DNA of 64,000 nucleotides from Diplocarpon mali (GCA_024741835.1 JAENRP010000089.1:62001-126000), one strand, 5' to 3'. Positions 21,529-34,172 are shown, numbered from the stretch's first letter. The notes: generated from the sequence alone by a model not told the origin. Numbers and translations are program-made.

Positions 21529-23179
21529 TGAAATTGAGGTGTGGGAGGAGGGCCGTGCAAATCCAAGGACTGCCCCGAGAGTGTGGACGAGACCCGAGAT
21601 TTAAGTAGTCCTGTCAAAAGGCAACGCAAGCGCTGCTATGTCGTGATTTTCCATGTCGACATAGACTTCGCATTGCGAGGATGCAACCAGATTTTCCCTG
21701 TTACTGTTCGCACGCTTTAGGGACTAGCTCCTGACATGCAAACGCACGCGGAGTAGCGGCTAGTCGAGGGGGCATTGTATCTCCGCTTCCCATAAACATC
21801 TGGTGTATGGAAACCAAGACTATCGGCCGGGGGCTCGGGATTTCTCCAGATGCGATGTATTCTCAAGTAAACTACTAGCACTGCGTATGTTGACCGCGCA
21901 TGGCAGGTACCGCTCATACTGTACAGCCGCGTACTGAGGATCCATTACAAACTCTGCTATTTCTTCGAGTATTAACGAGAAGCATTCAATCGTCCGACAT
22001 CTTTCGGGAAGCTGTCAGAACCAAGGTTTCGGACAGACCGCTGCCGAGATGTAGAGATGGACGAAACTTTCCACTGGCGCGAATGACATTGGCCACAATT
22101 AGTGACGATGCCTTGCTCTGATATCGGGCGAGCCCGTCTCAGCAAGAGATGCGCCACAGCATATCACTATTCCAATGCGGCCCCGGTATGAGGAATCTGA
22201 GCGAATTCTCGCGCCATGGCCGCAGTTACTTTTGGGTCGCCATGGGCGCAACACATGCGTGGGAAATCCGAACCATGGGAAAAGACATACCCTTCCGAAC
22301 CAACGGGTATGAGATAAGGTCGGGTATAGTATGTACGACGACGAGTTGGTGGAAGGTTTCCGGTTGAGAATGGAGCGTGAAAGCAGGCGCTCGGCAGGGC
22401 TGCAATGTTGTCATTCGGCTCCTCTCAGGCGTGCTCTCGCTAAACAAGCGAAAGGGTGGGACAAGGTTAAGGGGAGCTGGCGAGATATTCGGCCGGTGGG
22501 ACTGCTTGGACCCCACCGGGAAGGAAACAATTTGCTCGTGGATAGAAATCCCGTGGCAGGCTGATGAGTTGGACGGATAACGCGACGTAGAAATAGGCTT
22601 TGGAAAAGACATGACAAGAAATGCATGAGTTGTTCCGTCACGTACATGGACCGAAGGTATATGAAGTGGCTGGATGCAGAATCCCGAGACAAAAACCCTC
22701 GTTGTAGCTTAAGTCGACAAAGGGAATCAGAATTGAAGAGATGATCCTCCAGAGCTGAACGAAGGGGGTCCTCAACAAATCCATTTGGGTGGTCAGGCAG
22801 GTAGGTACCTACCTATATACTGAGTACAGTATCAGACACGAGTCGCTCGGCAAGAATTTCTCCTTTTGCCGCTCAAGGCAGAAGAGAATTCAGATGAGAT
22901 AATCCGAAGCGGTCTGCTCGACTGATGAGCGCCGTCGAGGCAAGATGAATCTACCATAACTAAGATTTCCGGATCCACGTCTCTACTCGCTTTTGCTTTG
23001 TCATTGCTGGCTGCCGGTGAGGGATGGAGAGGGGGGGGAAAGGGCATTCAGCTGTCTCCGTGAGTTTGTCGAGTGCCGGGCTGGCGGGTCGGCATCCTCA
23101 TGTCAGAGTGCTGATGGATAGTCTCGGTTACGAAGTTGGGCGTAGACAAGGTTGCCTGGCAGTTGTACTGAGCTGCATA
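21529..23179. other. Intergenic region, no gene recognised
   Basis: Contains the permease promoter and otherwise only short frames without recognisable domains. A perfect 16-base palindrome of TAGGTACC type lies at 22799-22814. Confidence 0.4.
22799..22814. repeat. Palindrome AGGTAGGTACCTACCT
   Basis: A perfect 16-base self-complementary sequence. Related TAGGTAGG/CCTACCT motifs recur at about 4430-4490, 8445-8455, 14006-14015 and 26500 in this window. Such motifs are frequent in some filamentous fungi; a regulatory role is unproven. Confidence 0.75.
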
Positions 23180-23655
23180 TCATGACTTGGAAGAGGCGTT
23201 GATTGCTGTCCCATAATCATCGTCCGCAGTACTACCCACGATGTCTAGATCGTCCAAAATCTCGCTCGCGATCTCTTCCGTCTCCCATCCCTTCTCGTCG
23301 AGCATTGGAACCTTGACCATCCGGACGAGATCATGGTCCGACAAGACATTCCAGACAAATAAACTTGCCCAGACGAGAAGTTCAGGACCGGCAGCGCGAG
23401 AAAGGACGGATTAGAGGTTTCAAGACCTGGTTGCTCCGGTATCCAGCTTGCTTTGCGGGGACAGAGCCTGTTATGGTGTGGAGAAGGTTGTACCCTCTGT
23501 CCACGAGTTCAATGAATCCGGCCGTCTTGACACAGGAGCACGATGGTTGGTGATGAGCGCGGTTGTTGGAAGGGTTGTGCACGTTGACATGCCGTGGTGG
23601 CTTTGGAAGAACTTCGACGGACTCGGGCTCAGCTGTGACACCGGTCCGTACTTAT
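23180..23655 (-). pseudogene. Protein-like fragment in two frames, unrecognised
   Basis: Two adjoining open stretches on the minus strand. The first (23655-23382) reads protein-like (SCSCVKTAGFIELVDRGYNL) but ends at a stop. The second, in another frame (23410-23180), encodes GPELLVWASLFVWNVLSDHDL followed by an acidic helical segment (EEIASEILDDLDIV) and a stop. Joining needs a frameshift or an intron that I cannot place with confidence. It lies downstream of, and on the same strand as, the glycosyltransferase gene. It may be a decayed gene or the last exons of a small gene; family unknown. Confidence 0.3.
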
Positions 23656-23786
23656 AGGGGTGACACTAGCCTCTCGCCATAGCACTTCAACGTCTGAAAT
23701 CAACAAACCAACTTAGCGACACAAAACTAAGGTCGGGCTTTCTCTGCCATATGTACCTTGGGATATCATAACCGACAGCTTCCACA

Positions 23787-25235
23787 CTAGAGACATCTAT
23801 TCTCGGAACTTATGGAGGTCTGGCCGTCCTCGAAGGGAAATTCGACCTTGCCACATCTCCCCTGCTCCGCAACCCAACTCGCTATCCTCGTCTTGTTCCA
23901 ACTGCTATGCCACATGTTCCCGCCTTGCTCGGGTTCGTGCGGTTCCCCCAACACGATCTTCTCGGTCCCTAGCCAACACTCGCTGCCATTCCAGAGCGAC
24001 TGCAGGCAAGCCGCATTCTCTTCGCATGCTCGGAGGCAGTCAGGCGCGGATGTCATGTCCGGAACAGTGACTCCGTTGGACTTGTTGTCCCAGTCCTCCC
24101 GGTCGTCGGGTATCAAATCGGAGATGAAATCTGTGAACAGCTCGTAGTACCGGAGCGGAGCCTGCTCCAGCAGTCAGCGGGGAGTCTTCCGACGCGGGAG
24201 GGAGGCAATACGCACTTGGGGATCTCTCCGCCGCTTCTCGAAACTCGCCAGCTGTTCCGCAGCATCCCGATCGATGTGGTGCATGGTGACCAGTGGCTGG
24301 CACCAGTTCCATTTCTTGAAACGGATGGTGAAAGGCGTCTCCCCGTTGAGGACGGGCCATGCGTTCCCGACGTTCACCCCATAGTCTCGGAATGCATCGG
24401 CGAGCACCGAGTCGCCGCAGCAATTCTCGTGGATGCGGGCATCCCAGCGCGCCGCCGTGCCCGGATTCGCGACGACGAGGTCGTACACGGCGGCTCTCGA
24501 CATCAAGATCCCGCTGCCGCCGTGGCCGAACGGACGTCCTTCGTAGCAGGCCATGGAACCGAGGAGGAGCCTCCGGGCCGAGTCGAGTCGGGGGAGCCAG
24601 GTCAACAGGCTGGGAAGCACGACGTACGTGTCTGCGTCGACAATCAAGTACCAATCGGCTTCGGGCTTGAGCTTCCAGCTCTTCTCGACCAGGTGGATGA
24701 ACTTGTACTTGTCCAGATTCCACGCAGCCTGTCTCTGGTTGAAATTGGGGTCGTCGGAGCCGTCCGGCCGGTCCATCGCATTCTGGAGACCTCGGGACCC
24801 TTCCTGTTGCCGGCGGTAGATCTCAAAGTCCGAGTTCCCGCGTTGGATGGCCTCGGGAATCGCATCGAGCGCGTCGAGCAAGCGGTGGCCCTGGATCTGC
24901 TGCGGCATGTCGGAAAACCAGATCGTGTTGGCGAAGGGCCAACATCGCAACGAGTTTTCCAGCTGCACCGGCACCTTCTCCGTCGCCTCGCTGGCTCCGG
25001 TCTTGACCATGATCACCAACAGATTGTCGGACAGGGCCTCTGCGTCGCCACAACTGCCATCTTCGCTCGATCGAAGCCGGAGCTGCGAGGCTCCCTTGGG
25101 GCCGTGGAAATGCGCGCCGAAAGATGCGGAGAGGAACTTGTACAGTTGAACGAGGATAAAATATGACGCCACCAGACGGATCAGCAAACGCGATGCGCCG
25201 AAACGGCCGAGGAAATGTGACGCGAATTTCAGCAT
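23787..25235 (-). CDS. Type II membrane glycosyltransferase, GT31/fringe-like, with Cys-rich C-terminus
   Basis: 464 residues in two exons (minus): 25235-24216 and 24161-23787, with a 54-nt intron (GTGCGT..GAGCAG). A short cytoplasmic tail is followed by a membrane anchor at about 17-36 (LLIRLVASYFILVQLYKF), the layout of a Golgi enzyme. The catalytic part carries the DxD metal/nucleotide-sugar motif as VDADTY (Asp200, Asp202), with GGSGILMSRAAV and ENCCGDSVLA further on, matching the fungal GT31 (fringe-like) group. The last 110 residues include DCLRACEENAACLQSLW, which resembles a PAN/apple-type Cys pattern. Fringe-type enzymes add hexoses to glycoprotein or glycolipid acceptors; donor and acceptor here are unknown. 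The frame remains open upstream to 25454, but the ATG at 25235 puts the anchor near the N-terminus. Confidence 0.85.
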
Positions 25236-28200
25236 TGGTTCACATCGGATTCCGAGGCGAGAGAAGAAACAGACCAAACTGTCAGAAAATGTTGCACGCC
25301 GGGCGACGCGCCCATGGGGAAGTATAAAGACCCAAACGACCGCAGGCAGCATCCCAAACTCTGCGACTCTGCGAGCCCCTGAACGCATCCATGTGGGTGG
25401 GGGAGTAAGAGGCAACTCGGCATGCTCGGGTCCTCTACAGCACGGTTCTTCCACGTTAAATGTCGAGTCCCCACCCCGAGCGAAAGGTTCATGTGGGCTT
25501 TTACGGGGCGAAGAGGATCTCAGGCGTCCTGAGTGGTTCCATGTCGGGTTGCTTGGCTGGGAACCAGAGTCTAAAGCTGGTTTGACATTGAAGAGAATCT
25601 AGGGGTGGATGTGGTGTGTAGAGACTTCCACCTCGTCGCAGGCTCACCGAAGAAGAAAGGGGCTGGACTATCAACACAGTGTCGTGTGTTTGGCAAGGTT
25701 GGGTCGACTTCGTGCTGAGGAGAGTGAGTACATTCATGCGGGCTTTGTTTGGAATCGATTAAAATAGAATGAGGCCATCAGGCACGCCTACACTCAACTC
25801 TGCTCCTTTCTTCAGGCATACAGGCCACTTGGATAAGCGAGACTGCCCCTTTTCAGCGACCTACCTCGTAGTGAAAGAGGTACCAGTTGTAGATACAACA
25901 CCCGGAGCATGAGATCCCATCATGATGGTAAGGAGTATCACGCAGCTGGCTTATGCGATCCAAGTACAATGTTGACAGCTTCGACTGGATACCTGGTAAC
26001 TGTACGATAATAAAATACTTCGCTTACCGGACCCACCTACTCCTAACCTTCGACTCCCCCAGCGCAGCTTGCCCAACGAGCAAAAGCGGCGTCGGGGAAT
26101 CTGTACATGACATCCCTGTGTGTCTTCTGGCCTCATGCCATTCGATCCGATTCCCTTTGTTCGGCCGACAGCCAAGCTCTGGGACCACACCCAGGTACGT
26201 GTGGATTCACCCCTGGGACTCTCAGTGTCACGAGGTACTTGGTACTTGTGCAAAGCGGCCTTCCATACCGGTACCTCGCCAAATGGCGAGTTCAGATTCA
26301 CGCCATCATGCAGTGCATGCAAAACTGTCGGTGAATGACAGGCTGAGCCGGCTGCGCGTGGTATCCCTGCTGTATGCCAACGAGAGCTGGCTTCTCATGA
26401 TCAGCCGGACGATGGTCTTTTTCTCAACGTACTGTATTAATACCAAGACTATATAGCGCTGTAAGACCTCCTGTTTTCCCAAGGCTGCGGCACCTTTTCC
26501 CTAGGTAGTATGCCCTTTTCTTTTTTCTATTTTACAAATTCTTACTAATAGTATACAAGTTCTTACTACTAGTATAGGGTCTTATCTCTGCAGACTCTCC
26601 TGCAGTGAGTATATGAATTCTTGTTATAAAAAGAGTCTGAGGTGCGTAGGGGATACCCCGTACAGGCCCGTACAGGGATTGGATCTTCGTCCCCCGACGA
26701 CGGTCTTGAACGACGTGGCCTGAAGATACTCCCACAGAGCGAACCTGTTGACAATGTGGCAGACGTCGCTCCTGGGTCCGCGAATGCTCGTTGTACTGCA
26801 ACAAGCCCATAGGTAGTAGTAGTGGTGGTGCAGCTCCATCCAGCCATGAAGGCAACCCGTGATAGGAAAATGTCAGTCGTTGGCGCAGCCCCGTAGCCCC
26901 TTGGCTAGCGATTACAATCTCGTTACAGCAGACAGTGCGAGAAGCCTCTCCAGTGTGTTCACCAACTCTGTACTGTCTCGAACCAACATGAAGCCCTTGG
27001 GTCCATATCCCTATCTCGAGAGTCGGCAGACGATCGCCTTGATAATATCGCTTTTAAATCGTCTCCAGTCGACAAGGCTTCATGAACTTCCTCGGCCTGT
27101 GTTCAGCGAAACTCACCAGGATGACATGCTTCTCCTGGCGCTGTGTTTTGCGCGCCCTCTCTCCATCGTCGTCGGTGTCGACAAAAAAGATTCGGATAGG
27201 TGCCCGAGCAGTTTGGACTTCGATAACTCGCACACTGCTGGATCCTATGCTGCTGGAGCAGTACTCACACTGTCAGATGGAAGCGCATGCATGCGACAAA
27301 GCGAGGCTCCGACGTCGTGGTCTGGCAGATCGGGGCCGGGGGATAATACTCGGAACTTAAGTAGCTTCCCGCCTCTGTGCGCTGACGCACGACTTACTGT
27401 GCATGCCATTCCATGATTGCTCGGCTCGTTCTGATGCTGTCGACACCCTTTTCCTGCCGATAGTTTACGCTAGTGCGACTGGAGGGCAAGCCGAAACCTG
27501 CCACCTCGTTCTTCGGCATGCCTGAAACTGCGGGGGTCGTTACGTTTGGCATCCAATGCGTCACTTGGCTCCACGAGCAGATTAGACTGAGTCCTTGGGT
27601 TCGAGGTCGTCTCAATCCTCGACTCGAGCTTTGGCCAGGTCGTCAACTCCAGTCCAACTACCCGGAGCCCTGCTTTCTCAGTGCAGGATGTGTCGCGAGA
27701 GAAGACTCGAGGCAGGCTTCGCCACGACAGCCTGCTGTCTCGTCTGGGAGTAGCATAATGGTCTATAATTAACCTGTGAAGTTAGCCGTTGATTAGGCTT
27801 GCTGCCACAGAAGCTGCTCATGGGCGAGAACCAACGCGTTGCCATGGCCCGTATTCCTGGTTCTTCGATTCCTCTCTGCAGCAAAGCTTACTCCGGCCTC
27901 GTACATGATTCTGGCTGCCACACGCTAGTCCCATTTAGGATTCGCACTAGTCAACACGTGGCCTATATATCATTCCCACAATAAGCGAGGCGTAAAGTCG
28001 AGTATGTAAATCGACACGGCCGAATCCCAGCTTTTTGATTCTTAGGCGAACGCTTCCTGCAGACGTGCCATGCCGGAGCGTATTCTTCTGTTTAGACCCC
28101 GAAAGGGCGAGACTGACTCGATATCCTCGTAACAGGGCAGGAGAAGTACCAGCTTCGTGTTTTCCGAAAGACGTTTTTGATAACGCAGATACATGGTTTC

Positions 28201-29267
28201 CACAACGTTGTTCTGCCTCACATTTTTGGGGCCAGTGGTGGGCAAGGCCTCAGCTGAAAATAATTGCACGGATACACAATACTTGATCTGCTTAGTTGTT
28301 TACAGTCTTCATGAATGAGCCGGCTCCTCTTGGTCAGAGCCGCACAGTGAGACGCTAGTCATTGCATTCCCGCTTAAGCTCTTCCGTTGTTTGATCCTCG
28401 CTTGTTACGATTGTTGATCAACATTCATATCTCTAGGAGCATTACATCAATTGGAGCGAGAAAGCAGCACACAGCTCTACTTTTTGACTGTAGTAGAGAG
28501 ACCGGCTATGGACCTATTGACGCAGGGAAACATACGAAGAAGCGCACCTCTCGCCAGGCGCCACGCTATTTACTTGGCTGATATGGCCGCCAACAGGCAA
28601 GATCGATTTCTCCCCCGTGACGGAGTTGGTGCGTCCTATGCTGACGTGCTCGGGTGCTCCGCAGGGAGACTCGCAGACGGCGAACCCGCCAGTTCGGCGG
28701 CGACGACGGGCTCTGCTGAGGGACATATTGTTTCCAGGCCTGCGAGGAATTCCTGGCACGGCCGTGAGATGCGGTCGTATGTCTCTTAGCCTTTCGGCCG
28801 CGGCGTATTTCCGCCAGTTTGGAGCAGGATCTCGAGTCTGAATCTGGGAGTACTCGGCGGGCTTGGGCTCGAATTCTGTATCGGAGTGCCCGCCTCCTGC
28901 TCTCTGGGGCCGCTTCCGGATAGTGAGGTTGCCCGCGTCTTAGCAGAGACTTGCCGAGCAGCCGTACGCTTTTACATGCAAATAGAAAACCTGTACCCAA
29001 ACTCCAACTATAGCTATGAATAGCTGATGCTGTATCAAGAGTATGACTGGTGCGTTCTTATCTCTTGACATGTAGACGAGAAAGGAGCTTGCTTTCTCGC
29101 TTTGCCGGAGACCCGGTGTCCAAATCTAGCTGGCCGCCGGGGGCATCTAACTCGATCCGTTACGCCTAGTGTCGTTATACAACCCGCAGGGACGAGATCT
29201 TTCTGGTTACAGAAGCCATGCAGGGCTTTCGAAGCAATACATGAGATTTCTCCTTGGCCTCCTGGCT
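25236..29267. other. Long gene-poor intergenic region (4 kb)
   Basis: Short frames only, on both strands, none with a recognisable domain. An AT-rich patch near 26515-26640 contains two similar TTCTTACTA(A/C)TAGTATA units. I see no RNA gene or complete mobile element. The promoter of the glycosyltransferase lies at its left end. Confidence 0.4.
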
Positions 29268-31149
29268 CTATAAATCTCCATTCCCGATCCGGTAATCTGT
29301 CCCAGGCTCGAAAACTATGGCTTGCTGAGGCCCCTCACTCTCCACTATGTACCCCAGTTCGCACCTCTCGAAAGAGACGGAGACTCTCGGTGCTATACTA
29401 GCATAGAAAGAGTCGAACTTGCGGGCTAGAGCATCTCCGAGGGTTCTCACGTCCCCTTCGCGGTGGATGACGGACCATGGGTCAATGCAGGTCTCTGCTT
29501 TGCAGGATTTGGTAACCATCAGGAGGGCGTCAAGACGGGGGAGGATTTTGGAGTGAGGGAGGCCGAAGATTGCAGTTTCCGGTTGAGAGGTGGATGAAGG
29601 GTAAAGGTTGTTTATCTGTCCAGGATCGGTCTATTCTGTGTTAGTAGTAAATCTGAAGAATCTGGATGCAGCGTACGTCGAGGTCGTACAGTTCATGTTC
29701 GTTAGTGCACCAAACTGAATAGTACAAGTTATAGCCTGGCCCGATGAGTCTCAGCGCCTTGTATGTGTTGTTCAGACCGTAGAAAACCTCCTTTCCATCG
29801 TCCAACGAGAATCCAAAGGTTCCTTCCGGAATGCCCCTTCCCCAGAACTCGATATTTACATGCTCCTGCCCTTCTTCTCTGGCTTCCTCGAGTGCCCTTT
29901 GGTTCAATGGAATCGGACTCCCATCGAGACCATCCCATCCGGTCTTGGCACCAGCGAGCTTCAGGATCGTAGGAGCGATATCCGTGTGTGCCGTTACGAT
30001 GCTGGCTTCTCCGACAGGAACATCCGGACCACGTATGATGAGTGGAACATTGATATCCTCTTCAAAGCCACACTCTTTCCCTGGGTTGAGCCGATGCTGT
30101 GAGATGTGGTACCCATTGTCAGCCGAGTAGATGATATATGTGTTATCCAAGATTCCGTTGTCGTCAAGTTGGTGGACCAGGTTTGCAACCAATTCATCAA
30201 CAGCCTGCAGTGCTTGCAGACGAGCCCGATAGAAGCCGTCATTATACTCGACAACCTCATCTGTGAGTTGAGCAAGCTGCTTGATCCACGAGGCTCCACC
30301 CGGCTGGTCAGGATTGAAATTTGCCGTCCTAGGCACCATGGCATCGGAAAAGAGGTGCTTATGTCTCTCCGCTGGAATAGGAGCCGTCATACGCACTCTC
30401 TCCGCACCACCCGGGACAGAAGGGAACGGCTTGACATCTGAATGGGGCGCTATGGGTGCCACGGTCAAGAAGAACGGTCTCTTAGAGTCGATGCCCTCTT
30501 GCAATAACCCGTATGCCTTCTCGGCGAGGACGTCGGTGGAATACTCGCCTTCGTGACTAACCGGTCGATGCTCGTTTCGCTGGAAAGTGGAATTGAGATA
30601 CGAATACGTGAACGGATCCAGAAGGAAATCGGAAGACGTCCAACCTGCCGGGTGCGGGCTGTTCCAATTATCTACCGTGTGGGCATTGAAGAGCTTCCCG
30701 GTGTAAAAAGTGCTGTATCCGGCGTCTTGTAGCCAGACTGGGAGCCAATTTTCATTAAAGCCTTGAGCGACGAACTTCGGATATCCACCTGCATGCTAAT
30801 CAGCCCTGCTCGCCAATGCACATGAACATGTAAACACCATACCATAGGGAGGAACGACGTCGGTAACGTTTGTGTTATGAGCATTCCTCCCGGTCCAAAG
30901 CGTGACTCGAGAGGGGCAGCAAATCGCGGTCGAGCAGTAATGCCTCTTATACAATGTTCCATGGTCGGTGATGTGCTTTTTCAGCAACGGCATATAATCC
31001 AACGATTCCAAATGCACATCCTGATCATCAGTTAAAATGACCACGATGTTCGGCCTACCACCCTTCGTTCTGCCAACATGTGATTGTTCCAGCGCATGTA
31101 TGCCCGCAGCTGCGACAAGCACGAGATCGAGGTATATCTTCATATTCAT
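29268..31149 (-). CDS. Secreted arylsulfatase-type sulfatase
   Basis: Alkaline-phosphatase-superfamily sulfatase of 593 residues, exons (minus) 31149-30843, 30788-29677 and 29630-29268; introns of 54 and 46 nt. After a hydrophobic N-terminus comes RPNIVVILTDDQD, holding the metal-binding Asp pair. The active-site signature is CCPSR followed by VTLWTG, with Cys77 as the residue converted to formylglycine. NVTDVVPPYGGYPKF spans the first junction, and later YSADNGYHISQHRL and ELYDLDTDPGQINNLYP are typical; the last spans the second junction and fixes the AATAG acceptor. It hydrolyses sulfate esters, plausibly for sulfur scavenging, probably extracellularly. The same frame is open to an ATG at 31404, adding 85 residues with another hydrophobic segment, so the start is uncertain. 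Confidence 0.9.
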
Positions 31150-31838
31150 CGAATCGCCACCTCTCAAAGGAGGTGAAGACTCAACTATGCCAAAATACAG
31201 GAAACAAAGAAAGCTCGAGAGCAGGAGTGGAATAAAGGCGAAGCGGCTCACGATCGTCTCGGCGCAATGGTGGAGAAGAGGAGCTCTAGAGCCGAAAGCA
31301 TCTCCGAATCGCGCTACGTGCCAGCGGGCGGCCATGGCGTGCTTCTCACCGATAGCACGATTTTCAAGATTCGGCTGCTCTTTAACAGCTTTTGAGTTTG
31401 ACATGACTTCCGTAATAGCGTTTCGTAATAATGCACTTCGTCACAGGCCAAATAAACAACACATGAAAAAGTATATTTAACCTTGCAAATCTACCGAAAT
31501 TCCACCGTTGTACACATGCTAATGTGGTGTTTGTTTGGCCTGCCACCAAGTAGGAGGCGCGATTGAAGAGCGAGGCGAGCCGTATCTTGAACTCCTCTAG
31601 ACAAGAAATTGATTGCTGATTCAAGAAAATCCTCGACTCTCAAGTACTGCGCCTGTGCATTCTTTGGTCTACCAGATACGACTTGTGTCGCTTCGAAGGC
31701 CTATTCTTTCCATCTAAGAGAGGAGACGTCGTCCTTGCGACTTTGAACGGTATGAAACGAGCCTCGCTTTTCGAATCGGGGAAAGGAGATAGTGACTATT
31801 GGATTGTGCAGCCTGCTCTTGATGAGTAGGGCATCAAA
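31150..31838. promoter_or_regulatory. Shared upstream region of sulfatase and DHA2 transporter
   Basis: 690 bases separate the divergent starts of the sulfatase (31149, or 31404 if the longer form is right) and the transporter (31839). Both promoters must lie here. No specific binding site can be named with confidence. Confidence 0.45.
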
Positions 31839-33558
31839 ATGCTAGACCGAGATCCGCAAGGAGACGCAAAGTCCCGTTCTATAGACTCGAGCTTTCGCTC
31901 TTCGTCCTCATCCTCAAAATCGACGAGAGCACAATCCGAAGAAATATCTCTGCTCTTCCCCGCAGTCCCAGCAGCCGACTACAAGTCGACGTCTCTAGAT
32001 CCAGGGTCAGAAGATCCCGAGTATCAACATCAAGACGATGAGCCACTTCTGGCTACTGAGCCGAGAGGGGTAATTTCGACTATCAGCCTGCTGATAATCG
32101 GTGAGTCCCCTCTCCTAAATCCGTATCGAGAGCCCGAAAATGAGCATTGACGAGTTGTCGTATAGGAGTTTTCATGTCCAACGCAGACGGATCTCTCGTG
32201 CTAGCCACCTACGGCACCATCTCCTCTGACTTCGGAGCACTGGGCGACGCGAGCTGGCTGACGACAAGCTACTCACTAGCTACATGTGCCGCGCAGCCCA
32301 TCAGCGGCAAACTGAGTGATATCTACGGGCGGAAAGCCGTGTTGCTGGTCTCGTATGGGCTGTTTGGTCTTGGGAGCGTGATCTGTGGGGTTGGCCAGTC
32401 TATGTGGCAGGTCATTGCCGGGAGGATAGTGGCTGGTACTGGAGCGGCGGGCATGACGGTCGTTGTGTCGATCCTGATTACTGGTGAGTTTTCCTTATAA
32501 TCTTGTTTCATCCTTGAAACCCATGGAACATCTGACTGACCAGCAAACAGACCTCGTCCCGATTACACAACTAGCGTCGTGGAGAAGCTATGTGAATGTA
32601 GTCGCAACATTCGGAAGAAGTATTGGAGGCCCTCTAGGTGGTCTCCTGGCCGACACAGTAGGATGGCGTTGGTCCTTCGTTGGTCAGGCTCCCCTGATTG
32701 CAGGTGCAATCCTCCTCGTTGCCCTCCGTCTTCCCTCCCACACTAGCCATCCCTTCGCCAATATCGGACACAGATATAAAACCTCGAAACTTCGCCGCAT
32801 AGACTTCATCGGCGCCATCCTCCTAGCCCTAACTATCATCCTCTTGCTGGGAGCTATCAGCCTGGGCGGCCAGAGCCTGCCCTGGACACACCTCCTCGTC
32901 CTAGCTCTATTCATCTCCTCCCTTGTTCTCGGCACCGCATTTGTCGTCTATGAGAAAACCGTCGCGCTGGAGCCTGTGTTCCCTCCTTCGCTAATGGTCC
33001 AAAGAGATGTGGCGACGAACTACGCCATCATTGCTTTGCAGTCCGCTGCGCAGCTGGCAATGATGTATTCCGTGCCGCTTTACTTCCGCGTAACGCAGAA
33101 TAGCAGCAACACCACTGCGGGCTCGCACCTGTTCCCCGCCGTGCTGGGGAATACGCTCGGGGGCTTGCTCTCAGGACTGTATATCCAGCGCACGGGGCGA
33201 TACAAAGTCCTCGCGATCCTCGCTACTATCTCGTCATCGTTCTCGTACCTGCTGTTGATCGTGCGCTGGACAGGTGAGACAAACTGGTTGGAGAGTCTGG
33301 AGATTGTGCCCGGTGGTTTCGGGACAGGGATTGCTCTCTCGGCGACGTTCGTTGGTCTGCAGAGTGTGGTGACGAAGAAGGATAAGGCGATTGCGACGGG
33401 CGGCCAGTATCTGTGGTCGGGAATCGGCACGGTGGTCGGTGTAGCGGGCGCGAGTGCAGTACAAATTGGGAGATTGAGGGCGCTGCTCACGGAGGCATTG
33501 AGTAGAGTCCCGGATGCTGCCTCGGTGAGTTAAGCTGTGGTTTTTTTTCCCCGTCTTC

Positions 33559-33600
<42 letters not shown>

Positions 33601-33884
33601 CCTTGCTCTACAGAGAATTTTAGCGAGGGGTGCTGACTAGGTGTAAAGACTATTGAGAAAGTCATCTCTGACGTATCATTCATAGCGAAATTAGAAAGCG
33701 GAGTGAGGGAAGTGGTCGTTGAGAGTTACGTGAAGAGTCTGGAGAATAGTCATTGTGAGTCTTGTCGGTCCTCGAATTGGAGGAAGAGACGGGCGGACCT
33801 GACATGTTGACAGTGCTTTCACTTGCTTGTTCGCTAACTGCGCTTGGCCTTGCCTTCACGATTCGAGAGCAAAGGTTGCACTGA
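31839..33884 (+). CDS. MFS transporter, DHA2 group, vacuolar basic amino acid (Vba/Fnx1) type
   Basis: 576 residues in five exons: 31839-32100, 32166-32483, 32551-33524, 33649-33754 and 33814-33884. A Ser/Asp/Glu-rich cytoplasmic head of about 80 residues precedes the first helix. NADGSLVLATYGTI and GKLSDIYGRKAVLL (MFS motif A) follow, then GGPLGGLLADTVGWRWSF, the loop signature of 14-helix drug/H+ antiporter-2 proteins. The last two exons are easily missed. They restore KVISDVSFIAKLESG, ESYVKSLENSH, and a final helix ending TIREQRLH, the usual tail of Vba/Fnx1 transporters. Intron 3 must end at GTGTAAAG (33648) to keep frame; the earlier CTGACTAG would give an immediate stop. Likely a vacuolar or plasma-membrane exporter of basic amino acids or drugs; substrate not determinable. 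Confidence 0.88.
33565..33597 (+). repeat. (CT)n microsatellite inside intron 3 of the DHA2 gene
   Basis: An uninterrupted run of about 16 CT units lies in the third intron, between its donor (33525) and a TGCTGAC branch-like site. Length variation here could affect splicing but not the protein directly. Confidence 0.9.
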
Positions 33885-34172
33885 CACAGCGTACTTGTAT
33901 GTGGCATTTGAACTAGGAGAACAAAGGCATCAGGACTTTGGACTTACATTTGAGATCAAGGAAAACTTTCTGGCTTGTACAGAGGAGGGTTGTTTCTGTA
34001 AAGATCGAAATGGAAGCGAAAGAAGAGACATTCTTATTATAGTCCTTACACCGACACTGACTAGCCGACAACTATCATACATGTCACACGACGCTAAGTC
34101 TATCGATCGATGTGTGGGCAATCTGGAATTCGCTTTGATGCCGCTGCAAAGACTACGAAAGAGAAGATATAA

